A stretch of DNA of 64,000 nt. Source: Sacculina carcini (lineage: Eukaryota > Arthropoda > Thecostraca > Sacculinidae). Positions 10,741 to 22,218 of the stretch are shown here, piece after piece (the stretch's first letter is position 1; every line of letters begins with the position of its first letter). The position numbers and the translations under genes were made by a program. Location of the stretch: assembly GCA_916048095.2 (NCBI GenBank), contig OU696570.1, forward strand, positions 8,684,928 to 8,748,927. Reading direction: 5' to 3'. The notes under the pieces were generated by a model. That model was not told where the DNA came from and did no database searches. It saw only the letters and a list, made by a program, of their open reading frames with translations.

Positions 10741-12190
10741 CGATTGTGTATATTTGGACCTGAAAAAGGCGTTCGACAGTGTTCCACGAAAAAAGTTATT
10801 GTGGCAAATCGAGCATGAAAGAGGGATACGTGGACAGCTTTTGGATTTGATGAGAGAATATTTGAGCGGACGGAAAATGAGAACAGTTGTAAGAGGTGCC
10901 AACTCGACGTGGAGAGAAGTCACAAGAGGCGCCCCTCAAGGATCAGTGCTTGGACCGATAATGTTCCTGGTGTACATAAATCAAATGACGGAGAGAATAG
11001 GCAGTTACGTGAACATGTTTACAGATGATGCGAAAATTATGAGAAGAGTGAAAGGTCGGACCAGCTGCCACGAATTGCAAGAGGATCTAGACAGGCTATG
11101 TGAGTAGAGTAGAGAAATGGGGCATGGAGTTTAATGCCAGCAAGTGCCACGTTATGGAATTTGGTAAGAAAAACTCAGATCATCGAGATGTTATATGTTG
11201 GGCGAGCACAAACTGCAGAAGGTGACTGCCGAAAGAGATTTGGGTGTAACTATTGAGGATGATCTGTCGCCGGAGAGGCATATAACCAGAGTAGTGAATA
11301 CGGCGTACAGAACCATAAAGAATATAAGGGTCTCATTTAACTTCATGGATGAGGAAGTGGTAAAAAAATGATAAAAAATGTGATAAGGCACCCACTAGAA
11401 CAGTGCTTCTCAAACTATCTGATGTGGCGGACCGGCAGGGTTTTTTTTCAATGTGTCAGGGACCGGCAAGTGAAGCAATATTCAGTAAATAGTAATAGTA
11501 ATATTCATATATTAATAATAACATTAGAATAATAGTAATATTCATATATACAGGAAAAATATAATGAATACATAATAAAAGTAAGTTGACATTTCACCGT
11601 GGCATGGAGTTTGACTACTGTTTCTTTCTTTTATGGAAAATCTCCACGTACCGGTAGACGATGGCTCGCGTACCGTCACCGGTACGCGTACCACACTTTG
11701 AGTAGCACTGCACTAGAATACGCGGCAGTAATTAGGGCTCCCCACAATAAAAAACATATCGCTAGGTTAGAGAAAGTCCAAAAAGTAGCGACTAAGCTGT
11801 TAACATCAATGAGTTTGTTAAATTATGAAAAAAGTTAGATAAAATTGGGTTGTCGCCACTGGAAAAAAGAAGGTCAAGGGGGAATTAAATAAACGTTTTC
11901 AAGCACAGCCTTGGTATGGAACGATTGTATAGGAAAAATTGGGTGGTTTGGAGTACGAGGGACCATAGGGGACACAATAAATGTCTACAGCAAACCCGGG
12001 TATTAAGGGATATAAAGAAGTACAGTTTCCCAAGTAGGTGTATACCTATATGGAACTGTCTGGGTAAAGGAATAGTTCAATCAAACAGTATAGCACAGTT
12101 CAAGCATAGGTTAGATAAATGTGGGTATGGAGACAGGACAGCCTGAGCCCTGCTCATTTCCTGTAAACTACAACTGTGAGTACAACTGTG
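10741..12190 (+). pseudogene. LINE C, copy 1: 5'-truncated reverse transcriptase, split by a hAT MITE
   Basis: The reading VYLDLKKAFDSVPRKKLLWQ and then GAPQGSVLGPIMFLVYINQM is the finger/palm region of a non-LTR retrotransposon RT. The catalytic box reads FTDDAKIM, where FADD/YADD is usual, so alanine is replaced by threonine. After about 11107 the frame is broken, but KLQKVTAERDLGVTIEDDLS and FNFMDEEVV remain readable. LEYAAVIRAPHNKKHIARLE resumes after the MITE at 11401-11710, and the thumb/C-terminal part runs to about 12146. Endonuclease and ORF1 are absent. The 3' end runs into (AC)n. The RT wording is close to that at 56709-57180, so both belong to one family. It is a dead copy; the clade (CR1/Jockey group) is inferred. 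Confidence 0.8.
11401..11710. mobile_element. hAT-type MITE with perfect 8-bp target duplication
   Basis: The 310-bp element starts CAGTGCTTCTCAAAC and ends in the reverse complement of CAGTGCTACTCAAAG, the usual CAG-first short inverted termini of hAT elements. CACTAGAA occurs immediately on both sides (11393-11400 and 11711-11718), the 8-bp target duplication of this superfamily. It interrupts the LEYA stretch of the LINE RT, so it is younger than that LINE copy. It encodes nothing. Internal sequence has a dyad around ACCGGTACGCGTACC. Confidence 0.88.

Positions 12191-12193
<3 letters not shown>

Positions 12194-12229
<36 letters not shown>
12194..12229. repeat. (AC)n microsatellite at the LINE 3' end
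   Basis: A pure AC run directly follows GTGAGTACAACTGTGAGTAC at the LINE C tail, as expected where a LINE ends in, or seeds, a simple repeat. Confidence 0.85.
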
Positions 12230-12384
12230 ATTTGTTATTTGAGCAATCACATACAAGTGAGAGTGAAACGAAAGAATAACACACTCTAAACATCCGACAC
12301 GAAGTCGACAACACCGAACCTCTCAGTTTTTCAAAGAGGAACCTTGAGCTGTGTGTTGTTTTTACTGTTTTGAAACGACCTATC

Positions 12385-13260
12385 AGCACATTTGAGCCAT
12401 ATAGATGATCTCGGAATTATTCAATACGCCGACGACACGACACTAATGACGACCAAAAAGAGAACCGATGTATATTTCACCGTACGAAAACTTGAAACAA
12501 CACTGAAATATTTGGACATCTACTACCGTTCGAATCTTCTCAAGGTGAATCCCGACAAAACGCAAATGATGGTACTGGGAACCAAATATCTGCTCAAAAA
12601 TTATCCTTAAATCAGAATATTTTAACGACAACGAAATTACAGAAAAAGGTACCGTGAAAATATTGGGACTTCACTTGGATAAACATTTGCAATTTGATCG
12701 ACATATCGACCATCTAGTGCGAAAATCAACAGATATGCTCCTATGTATTAATCAAGCTAAATCGTCATTTCCAGATACTTTTCTGAAGACAATCATCGAC
12801 GCATTCATCCTATCAATTCTCTCATATTGCATATCTGTCTACGGTACGACTGGCGCGACCCAAAAACACCGACTACAAAAGATTTTCAATTTCTGCGCGC
12901 GAGGTCTTACTGGAACACGAAAATACGACCACATATCATATATTTACGAACAACTGAAAATGCCGACAATAGACGACTTATTTACGAAGAACCGAAACAG
13001 ACTGATCAGAAGTATAATTAAGCAACAACTCCACACACCATGTCATTGAGACACACTAACGAATTTACTATTCCCTTATTTAACACTGATGCGGCACGCA
13101 AGAGACTAAATTATGCGGTAGTGGGCGTGCAAAACTGTACACAATGAGATATGTTTATTCGTGTAAAACTCAAATGCTTAGCGAACATATCTATGTGTGT
13201 GTGTGTGTGTGTGTATGTGTGTGTGTGTATGTGTGTGTGTGCAAAGTAAAGTAAAGTAAA
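12385..13260 (+). pseudogene. LINE B, copy 1: RT palm to C-terminus, 5'-truncated
   Basis: The frame opens at the palm (IIQYADDTTLMTTKKR, intact YADD) and carries LLKVNPDKTQMMVLGTKYLL. One extra base in an A run near 12597 shifts the frame. It then continues with KSEYFNDNEITEKGTVKILG, HLDKHLQFDRHIDHL, the thumb (TIIDAFILSILSYCISVYG) and the C-terminus ending at 13049. The 3' UTR contains GT repeats and a four-fold AAAGT repeat (about 13245-13265). The C-terminal wording (RKYDHISYIYEQLKMPTIDD) is nearly the same as in the minus-strand element at 30430-33717, so they are copies of one Jockey/I-like family. This copy keeps the YADD part that the other has lost. Confidence 0.78.
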
Positions 13261-13313
13261 GTAAATTGCATTTATTGCACATACATCAAAATATACACTT
13301 GAGGCTTTTCAGT

Positions 13314-13314
<1 letters not shown>

Positions 13315-13390
<76 letters not shown>
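13315..13390. repeat. (AT)n microsatellite at the 3' side of the Penelope-like element
   Basis: A pure TA run lies downstream (minus-strand sense) of the Penelope-like ORF and its 3' region. Confidence 0.92.
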
Positions 13391-13392
<2 letters not shown>

Positions 13393-13394
<2 letters not shown>

Positions 13395-13690
13395 TTGGTG
13401 TAGCCAGGCAGTAAATTTTCGCGCTTGCAAACGAGATTAAACTGGATTGCTATTTCACATTTAGCAATTTTCTTTTTGGTCGATTCCATGTCTCTAGCCA
13501 ATTTCTGATCGCTTCTATTCAGACAACTCAACAACTTCCCTATATTTCGTAACGTTTCGGAGTTACCAGACTCCATCATCAGACACAAATCACATGAGAA
13601 CACAATAACAACGCAAATATCAACACAAAATCACTACAACATTCAAACAATAATTCACATGCTATTTATGTCAGCAACCAGGTGTCACTC
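13393..13690 (-). other. 3' region of the Penelope-like element
   Basis: Minus-strand sequence after the stop contains a short frame reading DLCLMMESGNSETLRNIGKL. Degenerate ETLRNIGKL-like text is often seen just past Penelope ORFs, but I cannot show that it is translated. It ends at the (AT)n run at 13390. Confidence 0.5.
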
Positions 13691-14693
13691 CTAGGTGTCA
13701 TTGTCTGGTAGGTGTGAAAGTGGTGTTGGCTGGCTGTCGCAGGAGCGCGTCGAGTTTCGCTCCAACGGGGGGGCTCGGTGAGTTGGCAGAATACCGTTTT
13801 CTTCGAGCTGTATATTCAGCGTCGGCTTCAGCTGGGTGATATATACCGCCTCTAACATGCACAATCGCCGTGCGTCGTTTTCGCGGGCCAAAACCTGTGT
13901 TCCTTCGACGATGTCTTGACGTGTGATTTTTCTGTCATGCGCCGAACTGAAATGCCTCTTGATTGCACCGTTGTTAAGGTGGCAAGTCAGCCGCCGCGAC
14001 AGCGTCGTCGTCGTCATACCAATATATGTGTGAGGTCCACACCCCTCGACGTTGCATTGAAATTGGTACACGACGTGATGCTGCTGCAGCTGCGCGGGCT
14101 TGTCACTCTCCGGCTTGTTTCGAAGAACCAAGTTTGCTGTTTTTTGTGTGTTGTAATAAATAACAAGTTTTACTCGAGTATTGTCGTCACAGGCTGTCAC
14201 ATTTTTGGTCACAATATCTCTCATCACACGCTCGTCCACTCTGTGTGCTGTCGACATAATGTTTTTGTAGTATATTTGTATACACTTATCGTTTGGACTG
14301 GTCGACGCATCCGTCTTGAAATGTTTGTTCAACGTCTCAGATATGACGTCTGATATGTCCTTGTTGCAATATCCATTGTTCACCAAAACTTGTGTGATTC
14401 GCTCGAGCTCGTTGTGCGTCGATTTCCATGATGAACAATGCGTCAGGGCACGTCGGACGTACGCAGAAATCGTGGAGCGTAAGTATCTTTTCGGACACTC
14501 GCTCTGACCATTCAGGCACAAACCTGCGTTGCTGGATTTGGTGTAAACACTGGTGATTGTTTGTCCACCGTTCAACTCAACTAGCACATCGAGGAATGCC
14601 AAACGATCATTCTGCGCACATTCTTTGGTGAGTTTAAGTGATGTTTCACTTTCAAGTGCCAATTGCAGGTGTTCAATTTCATTCGGTGATGTG

Positions 14694-14698
<5 letters not shown>
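13691..14698 (-). CDS. Penelope-like element: RT C-terminal part plus GIY-YIG endonuclease
   Basis: About 335 residues are continuously open on the minus strand once the (AT)n-derived residues are dropped. The first part (LTKECAQNDRLAFLDVLVEL, then TITSVYTKSSNAGLCLNG) is the conserved tail of Penelope RT. The C-terminal part is a GIY-YIG endonuclease: C235 and C240 of the extended frame precede HTYIGMTTTTLSRRL, with R256, H260 and the catalytic-type glutamate in LEAVYITQLKPTLN (E303). In this family the endonuclease nicks target DNA and primes reverse transcription. The RT catalytic core is missing, so the copy is 5'-truncated where it meets the TA run at 14699-14748. The ORF is otherwise unbroken, which suggests a fairly young insertion. 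Confidence 0.88.

Positions 14699-14748
<50 letters not shown>
14699..14748. repeat. (AT)n junction between Penelope-like element and repeat cluster 2
   Basis: The TA run has the truncated 5' end of the Penelope-like copy on one side and the first GC-box module (TTACTAGCATTAAAACCCG) on the other. Confidence 0.9.
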
Positions 14749-14751
<3 letters not shown>

Positions 14752-14753
14752 CT

Positions 14754-15651
14754 AGCATTAAAACCCGCCCGTTGTGCGGAACAATTCATAAAAATATTGC
14801 AAATTAAAAATAAATAAGGCAAACTCATGAAGACCTTAATCAATTAAAAAGTCTAAATTTCATTATTTTTAATTTTATTTTGACAAAATATTTTCACTCA
14901 ACCCGCCTCATATTTAAGCCCGCCCGACGTGAGGAATAATTCAGAACTCGAACACCATCCGTTTTGGTTCTTGAAATCAAATACATTAGTTTTGTATATG
15001 AATTCATTCTATACGGTGAAATTGAACGTTTTATTGCTGCCCGCGGGACATTTTTATTTCATAAAAATGAGCCATCGCTTCGTTTGCGTTTGAAGCCCCT
15101 GATCATTGAACCAGCGAACCATGAACCAGCGCAATTATGTCACCTCATATTCAAGCATACATACACAGACAGACAGATAATTTCTTCTTTATGTATATAT
15201 ATAGCATTAAAACCCGCCCGTTGTGCGGAGCAATTCATAAAAATATTGCAAATTAAAAACAAATAAGGCAAACTCATAAAAACCTTAATCAATTAAAAAG
15301 TCTAAATTTCATTATTTTTAATTTTATTTTGACAAAATATTTTCACTCAGCCCGCCTCATATTTAAACCCGGCCGACGTGCGGAATAATTCAGAACTCGA
15401 ACACCATCCGTTCTGGTTCTTGAAGTCAAATCCATTAGTTTTGTATATGAATTCATTCTACACGGTGAAATTGAACGTTTTATTGCTGCCCGCGGGACAT
15501 TTTTATTTCATAAAAATGAGCCATCGCTTCCTTTGCGTTTGAAGCCCCTGATCATTGAACCAGCGAACCATGAACCAGCGCAATTATGTCACCTCATATT
15601 CAAGCATACATACACAGACAGACAGATTATTTCTTCTTTATGTATATATAT
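14754..15651 (+). repeat. Two short modules in tandem (~449 bp each)
   Basis: Units 14754-15202 and 15203-15651 are nearly identical. Each has an A-type box (TTGTGCGGA.CAATTCAT), a B-type box about 155 bp later (GACGTG.GGAATAATTCAG), ATCCGTT-TGGTTCTTGAA text, CCCGCGGGACATTTTTATTT, and the tail CAGACAGACAGAT-TATTTC. Confidence 0.88.
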
Positions 15652-17128
15652 AGCATTCAAACCCGCCCGTTGTGCGGAGCAATTCATAACATGAAATTCA
15701 TATTCAATTCATAAAAAATATGGAAAAATAAAAATGAAATAGGGTACACTCATAAAAATATTCATCTATTGAAAATTATAAGTTTAATTATTTTTATTTC
15801 GACAAAATATTTCCCCTCAGTCCGCCTGAGTCATTTTTAAACCCGCCCGTCGTGCTGAATAATTCAGAACTCGAACACGATCCGTTCTGGATCTTGAAGT
15901 CAAATCCATTGGTTTTGTGTATGGATTAATACTACAGGGTAAATTGAACGTTCTATTGTCTATAGTTGCTGCCCGCGGAGCATTTTTATTAAAAAATACC
16001 TATTTTTAAATGAACCATTTGAAAAAATGAACTAAAAAATGGAAACACTTTTTTAAACCCGCCCCTCGTGCGGAACAATTCATACAATAAAATTCATATT
16101 TGAAGTCAAATCCATTGGTTTTGTGTATGGATTAATTATACAGGGGAAATTGAACGTTCTATTGTCTATAGTTCCTGACCGCAGAGCATTTTTATTTTTA
16201 AAAAAATTACCTTTTTTTAAATGAACCATTTGAAAAAATGAACTAAAAAACACTTTTTTAAACCCGCCCGTCGTGCGGAACAATTCATACAATAAAACTC
16301 ATATCAAATCCATAAAATTTAATGAATACAAATTGAAAACCAAAAAATGTAACCTATAAATATCTTAACCAATATAAAAGTCTAAATGTGCATATTTTTG
16401 TTCTTATTTTGACAAATATTATCCCTCAACCCGCCTGATATATAAATCTGCCCGTCGTGTGGTATAATTCAGAACACAAACACGAAACAAACAATGAAAG
16501 ATGATGAAAATTTTTCATCAGAATGTTTCCAAACTATAAATATTACTTAACATCATTCCCCAATATCATTTGCCTAAGCACTATTTTACTTTTACCGCTA
16601 TAATATTTATTGCTAAAATTTATATATTTTCCGCTATCATTAAAACCCAATATAACCTGAGTCAAACCTACCCAACCCAACCCAACCATTCAATCTTGAC
16701 CGAACTCAGCCTAGTCTGAGGTGATTTAACTTATTAGTTTGTGATCACAAAATATACTGATTCGATCATAATTTGTAATCAGAAGACTGAGATTATCTAC
16801 CCCAGGGGTCCCAAACACGCGGCCCACCAATACTTATCTCTCAACCTGCCAATATAGTATCGGAACCAAACTGTAAGTCAGCTAAATTCACATTTGTTAC
16901 ATAATGCGATATAATTATACACCATTATCATATTATCTCATAATTCCCGGTTAATGCTTCCACTAATGCATCATATTCATACAGTTGTTATTTTTTGGAT
17001 TACACCAATATTACAGCCCTTGATATTACAGCCGATATTATATTATGCAATCTATATTCTGCTACGTATTATTCCTAATACATATATCATCAGATCGCAG
17101 AATATATTTAAAGGTTTACATCATTCTA

Positions 17129-17226
17129 TCATCATCATCATACATCATCATACATCATATATTCATCATCATCATACATCATTCATCATCATCATCATTC
17201 ATCATCATCATCATTTCATCATCGTT
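17129..17226. repeat. (ATC)n-rich expansion
   Basis: Interrupted CATCAT/CATCATCAT repeats lie in long module 1. The matching place in long module 3 (about 27895) lacks the expansion. Poly-His and poly-Ile frames here are repeat artefacts. Confidence 0.85.
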
Positions 17227-17314
17227 TACATCGCAAAAAAAAACACCATCCATGCTTGGAGATAATATGATGCATTCTTAATTGTGATTGGGCTTCAGTG
17301 AAATTTAATCGGTG

Positions 17315-18402
17315 TATATTCCTGTGTAATCGCAAGTGCGCATAATAGCTGTCAAATTGGCAATATGTCATTTTGACTTTACACCGCCGTTACTTCCTTC
17401 AGATACACTTTGGGAAATTACAAATTATACCGCATTGTAGAACACAAAATTTCCAGCACGATGTTATAATTTATTTTTATGTATAACAAATAGTTACTAT
17501 GAAATAGTAGAAAAATAAATTAATTTTAGTCGCCCGGTGTTCAAGTGTAATTTTGGATGTATTTGAGAATTTTGCCAATTTTACACGTTTTTTGTACCAT
17601 TTGTGGGTATAAATTATAGCTTATATTGTAGAACACAAAATTCTCTACACAGTAGTATATTCCTGTGTAATCGCAAGTGCGTAAATTGTGATTGGACTTC
17701 AGTGAAATTAAATCAGTGTATATTCATGTGTAATCGCAAATGCGCATAATAGCTGTCAAATTGGCAATATGACATTTTGACTTTACATCGCCGTAACGTC
17801 CTTTAGATACACTTTGGAAAATTACAAATTATACCGTATTGTAGAAAACAAAATTTCTAGCACGATGGTATAATTTATTTTTATGCATAACAAATAGTTA
17901 CTGAGAAATATTAGAAAAATGAATTAATTTTAGTCGCCCGGTGTTCTAGTGTAATTTTGGATGTATTTGAGAATTTTGCCAATTTTACACGTTTTTTGTA
18001 TCATTTGTGGGTATAAATTATAGCTTATATTGTAGAACACAAAATTCTCTACACAGTAGTATATTCCTGTGTAATCGCAAGTGCGTATAATAGCTGTCAA
18101 ATTGGCAATATGTCCGTTTGATTTTACACCCCCGTAACGTCCTTCAGATACACTTTGGAAAATTACAAATTATACCGTATTGTAGAAAACAAAATTTCTA
18201 GCACGATGGTATAATTTATTGTAATGTGTGACAAATAGTTCCTGAGACATGGGTAGAAAAATGAATTAATTTTAATCACCCGGTGTTCAAGTGTAATTTT
18301 GGATGTATTTGAGAATTTTGCCAATTGTACACGTTTTTTGTATCATTTGTGGGTATAAATTATAACTTTTCTTGTAGAACACAAAATTATCTACACAATA
18401 GT
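17315..18402 (+). repeat. ~343-bp tandem array, three units
   Basis: The phrase TATATTCNTGTGTAATCGCA recurs at about 17315, 17656/17718 and 18060. Each unit carries TTTGACTTTACACCGCCGTAA (or near variant), GTAGAAAACAAAATTTCTAG, TTTTAGTCGCCCGGTGTTC and TTGTGGGTATAAATTATAG. A 62-bp extra piece (GTGATTGGACTTCAGTG) is inserted at 17656-17718. Confidence 0.85.
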
Positions 18403-21400
18403 ATAATTTTTATAGCTGTACCATTGCTGGTTTATGAGGAATAGATAGCGGAATATTGACCAAAATATTCACGTTTTTTGTGCTAATTTTGCCTTTTTGC
18501 TTTTTTGTCATTTACACTTCACACCGCCGTAACTTTTGTTTAATACACTTTCGAAAATTAAAAATTATGCCGTGTTGTAGCAAACAAAATTCCCAGCATG
18601 ATGGTATTATTTATTTAGATGTGTGATTATTAGTTTTTGAGAAATAGAGAAAAAAGTATAGAAAATCGGACGCGTGGAGTTTAAATAAAATTTTGAATGT
18701 AGATTGATTGTTTTCCATTTTACATGTTTTATATTTAATTTTTGGGTATAAATTATAATTTGTTGAGTAGAACAGTAAATTTTCTACACAGTGGTATAAT
18801 TTTTATAGTTGTACAATTGCTGGTTTAGGAGGAGTAGTCTTCAGAAAATTGACCAAAATTTTCGCATTTTTCAGGGTTCATTTTGTGTTTTCACCGCTAT
18901 AACTTTTTTTGATTTCATTTTTGAAATTTAAAATTTAATCTTAAGTGTAGACAAGAAAATTTCCAACGTGATGGTATAAATTGTTAGCGGGTAGGCTGAG
19001 TGGTGGCCGAATAATAGCTGATAGAAAATAGACCAAGGAGGGTCGAACAGACACACAGACACACACACAGAGGATCTCTTTTATATATATATATATACTA
19101 GCATTAAAACCCGCCCGTTGTGCGGAGCAATTCATAATATGAAATTCATATTCAATTCACCAAAAATATGGAAAAATAAAAATGAAATAGGGTACAAGAA
19201 AAACAAATAATAATAATAATACAAACATTAATAAAAATATAAATATAAAATATAAAAATATTAATCAATTGAAAATTCTAAGTTTAATAAAGACTTTTAA
19301 GTTTAAGTTTAATAAAAATATTAATCAATTGAAAATTCTAAGTTTAATTATTTATATTTCGACAAAATATTTCCCCTCAGTCCGCCTGAGTCATTTTTAA
19401 ACCCGCCCGTCGTGCTGAATAATTCAGAACTCGAACACGATCCGTTCTGGATCTTGAAGTCAAATCCATTGGTTTTGTGTATGGATTAATTCTACAGGGG
19501 AAATTGAACGTTCTATTGTCTATAGTTGCTGCCCGCGGAGCATTTTTATTGAGAAAATTTTTTTTAATGAACCATTTGAAAAAATGAACTCAAAAATGGA
19601 AACACTTTTTTTAAAACCCGCCCGTCGCGCGGAACAATTCATACAGTAACATCCATATTAAATCCATAAAATATATTTAATACAAATTTAAAAGCAAAAA
19701 AATTAACCTATTCATATTTATACCCATAGAAAAGTATAATTGTGAATATTTTTGTTTTTATTTTGACAAATATTATCCCTCAACCCGCCTGATATATAAA
19801 TCTGCCCGTCGTGCGGAATAATTCAGAAAACAAACACGAAACAAACAATGAAAAATGATGAAACATTTTCATCAGAATGTTTCCAAACTATATTTATAAC
19901 TAAATATCATTCCCCAACATCATTTGCTCAAGTACTATTTTACTTTTACCGCTATAATATTTACTGCTAAAATTCATATATTTTCCGCTATCATTAAAAC
20001 CCAATATGACCTGAGTCAAACCTACCCAACCCAACCCAACCATCCAATCTTGACCGCACCCAGCCTAGTCTGAGGCGATTTAACTTATTAGCTTGTAATA
20101 AATAAATAAACTCATTTGATCATAATTTTTGATCAGAAGACTGACATTATCTACCCCAGGAGTCTCAAACACGCTGCCCACCAATACTTTTCTCTCATCC
20201 CGCCAATTTAGTATAGAAACCAAAATGTAATACAGTTAAATTCATATTTATTGCATAATGCGGTATAATTGTCATTATTTATTTCACAATATGTTTATTT
20301 TTACAAAATATGATCCCTCATACCGCCTCATATATAAACCTTCCCGTCGTGCGGAATAACTCAAAATTCAGACACGAAACAATGAAAAATGACTACACTT
20401 TTCATCATAATATTTTCCAAACCATATTTGTAACTTAACATCACCATCTAGCATTTAAACCCGCTTGTTGTGCGGAACAATTAATAATGTAATAGATATT
20501 GAATTAATAAAAGAAAACGAATACAATTTTATAAAGAAAAAGTAAACCCATAAAAAGTCTTAACCAAAAGTCTAAATATGAATGTTTTTATTTTAGATGT
20601 GGCAAAATATTTTCCCTCGAATGGCGTCATATTTAAACCTGCTCGTCCTGCGGAACGATTAGAAAAACAAAATGAATGAAAAAGCAAAAAGCTTATCCAA
20701 TAGACAAATCTAAATTTCTAAATTCTTGTTTTAATTATTGACGAAGTTTTTCCCTCAACACTGCTCAAATTCACACCCGTCCTTCGTGTGTAGTAATTCA
20801 GAAGTGTAACACTACCAAAACAATGAAACTTTCAGTCATCTCTATAATTCTAGATTAATGCTTCCGCTAAAACAGCATATGCATATAAATGGCATTGCAT
20901 GATATTACAACCCGTATCCTTATGCAACTTAAGCGTATGCAACTTGAAATTAAACCAATTAAATTACACAGTAAAATTCAGTAGTTAACTTTGTTCCCAG
21001 TAGCATTTTACCAGCCCGTCGTGCGGAACAATTGAGGTGTAAATATTGAGGACAACAAAGCCTTTCTATTCAGTATAGTGTAGCATTAATTAAGCTGTAC
21101 GCAATAAATCCACACCATCCATGCTTGGAGCTAATATGATGCATTCTTAATTGTGATTGGGCTTCAGTGAAATTTAATCCGTGTATATACCTGTGTAATC
21201 GCAAGTGCGCATAATAGCTGTCAAAATGGTAACATGTCGTTTTGACTTTACACCGCCGTAACTTCTTTCAGATAAGCCGTGGTCACACGAGGCCAATTGT
21301 TGGCTTAGCCAACGATTGGCTTGGCCAACTGTTGGCTTGGTCGAGTGGTCACACGAGGCCAATTGTTGGCTAAGCCAACTGTTGGCCAAGCCAATCGTTG

Positions 21401-21680
21401 GCTTGGCAAACAATTGTCCCGAAAACCGAAGTTGAACATGTTCAACTTTTCAAGCCAATTGGCCTGCATTTCAGCCGCTTGCCTCGAGAGGGCGCTACGT
21501 TGCCGTGCAATGAACGCGCACTGTCACGCTGAAAATGATTGAATTCACGCGCAAGGCAAATATTCGATCCTCCGTTTTTCACCACATGGCGCTGAAGCAA
21601 CGCGTACATTGAATGCAATTCAGTTTGAGGGCCTATGTTGTGTTGTGTTTTCGTGTTTTGTTTGTCTTAAATTTTTCGTG

Positions 21681-21992
21681 ATGAAGTGGTCAACTAAGGA
21701 AACCATTGCTTTTTTGGATATCTTCCAAAAGTATTCCGCGTTGTGGGATGCAACAAATAAGAATTACATGGACAAATTTGTAAGAGAACGTAGTTTTGTG
21801 GAGCTGAGAGACGAGCTGATTGGGGCGGGAATCGACGTTCCCAGTCTGGATATGTTAAAAAGAAATCATTTCAAAGAAAAGAAAAGAAAAGAGAAAAAGA
21901 AAGAAATCACTTCATTTTCGCAGAAAGAGCAGGCCTCATCACGCTGTTCTGTTTTTCGATCGCAGGAGACACGATCTCTAATAACTCGTTAA
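21681..21992 (+). CDS. MADF/Myb-like accessory protein of PIF/Harbinger, C-terminally truncated
   Basis: From ATG at 21681 the protein reads MKWSTKETIAFLDIFQKYSA, LWDATNKNYMDKFVRERSF, VELRDELIGAGIDVPSLDML. The aromatic spacing (W3, LW, Y) and helix pattern match the MADF (Myb/SANT-like) DNA-binding domain. PIF/Harbinger elements use such a partner to carry the transposase into the nucleus and onto element ends. After residue ~57 the usual RT-rich linker is replaced by a Lys/Glu run (KEKKRKEKKKE) and unrelated residues up to the stop at 21992, so the gene was cut by the internal deletion. An upstream in-frame region exists but lacks an ATG I would choose. Confidence 0.75.
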   Translation: MKWSTKETIAFLDIFQKYSALWDATNKNYMDKFVRERSFVELRDELIGAGIDVPSLDMLKRNHFKEKKRKEKKKEITSFSQKEQASSRCSVFRSQETRSLITR

Positions 21993-22218
21993 ACATATCT
22001 TCGTCCATGCGTAGAACATTTCTGTACGACAAAACGTCTTCGCTCAACAGTTCTTGAATCAAGTTGTCTGATGCCCCAAATTTGTTTCTTGCGTAAATCC
22101 ATGGCTTCACCCATATTTTCGCGCTTGTGCCTCGCTCTTCCTCTTGTAGTTCGTTTTCAATTTCATCGCACACAATTGATATGCAGTGCTTTAAAAAATT
22201 CCTTTTGATTTTTGGCAT
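21907..22218 (-). pseudogene. PIF/Harbinger transposase, N-terminal ~100 residues only
   Basis: From ATG at 22218 on the minus strand the protein reads MPKIKRNFLKHCISIVCDEI, then WVKPWIYARNKFGASDNLIQ, ELLSEDVLSYRNVLRMDEDM and FNELLEIVSPAIEKQNSVMR. The WV.PW, Y..LRM and F..LL..V.P.I.KQ..MR pattern is the N-terminal region of Harbinger transposases. The DDE catalytic core that should follow is missing, and the frame ends near 21907, overlapping the end of the MADF gene. It cannot be active on its own. Confidence 0.8.

Larger units (their letters stand above)
15652..19098 (+). repeat. Long module 1 (~3.45 kb)
   Basis: It begins GCATTCAAACCCGCCCG and ends GAGGATCTCTTTTATATATA. Order inside: GC boxes at about 15660, 15840, 16047, 16262 and 16447; a stretch related to long module 3 (CAACCCAACCCAACC, ATTACAGCCGATATTATATT); an ATC trinucleotide expansion; the ~343-bp array; then the end piece with GACCAAGGAGGGT. 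Confidence 0.8.

Noticed and set aside
13916-14353. 145-codon plus-strand frame
   Set aside because: Antisense shadow of the Penelope-like ORF.
16803-16830. CAGGGGTCCCAAACACGCGGCCC-like hAT terminus, also near 20158 and 27557
   Set aside because: It occurs at the same place in each long module and no opposite end or duplication was found; treated as part of the module.
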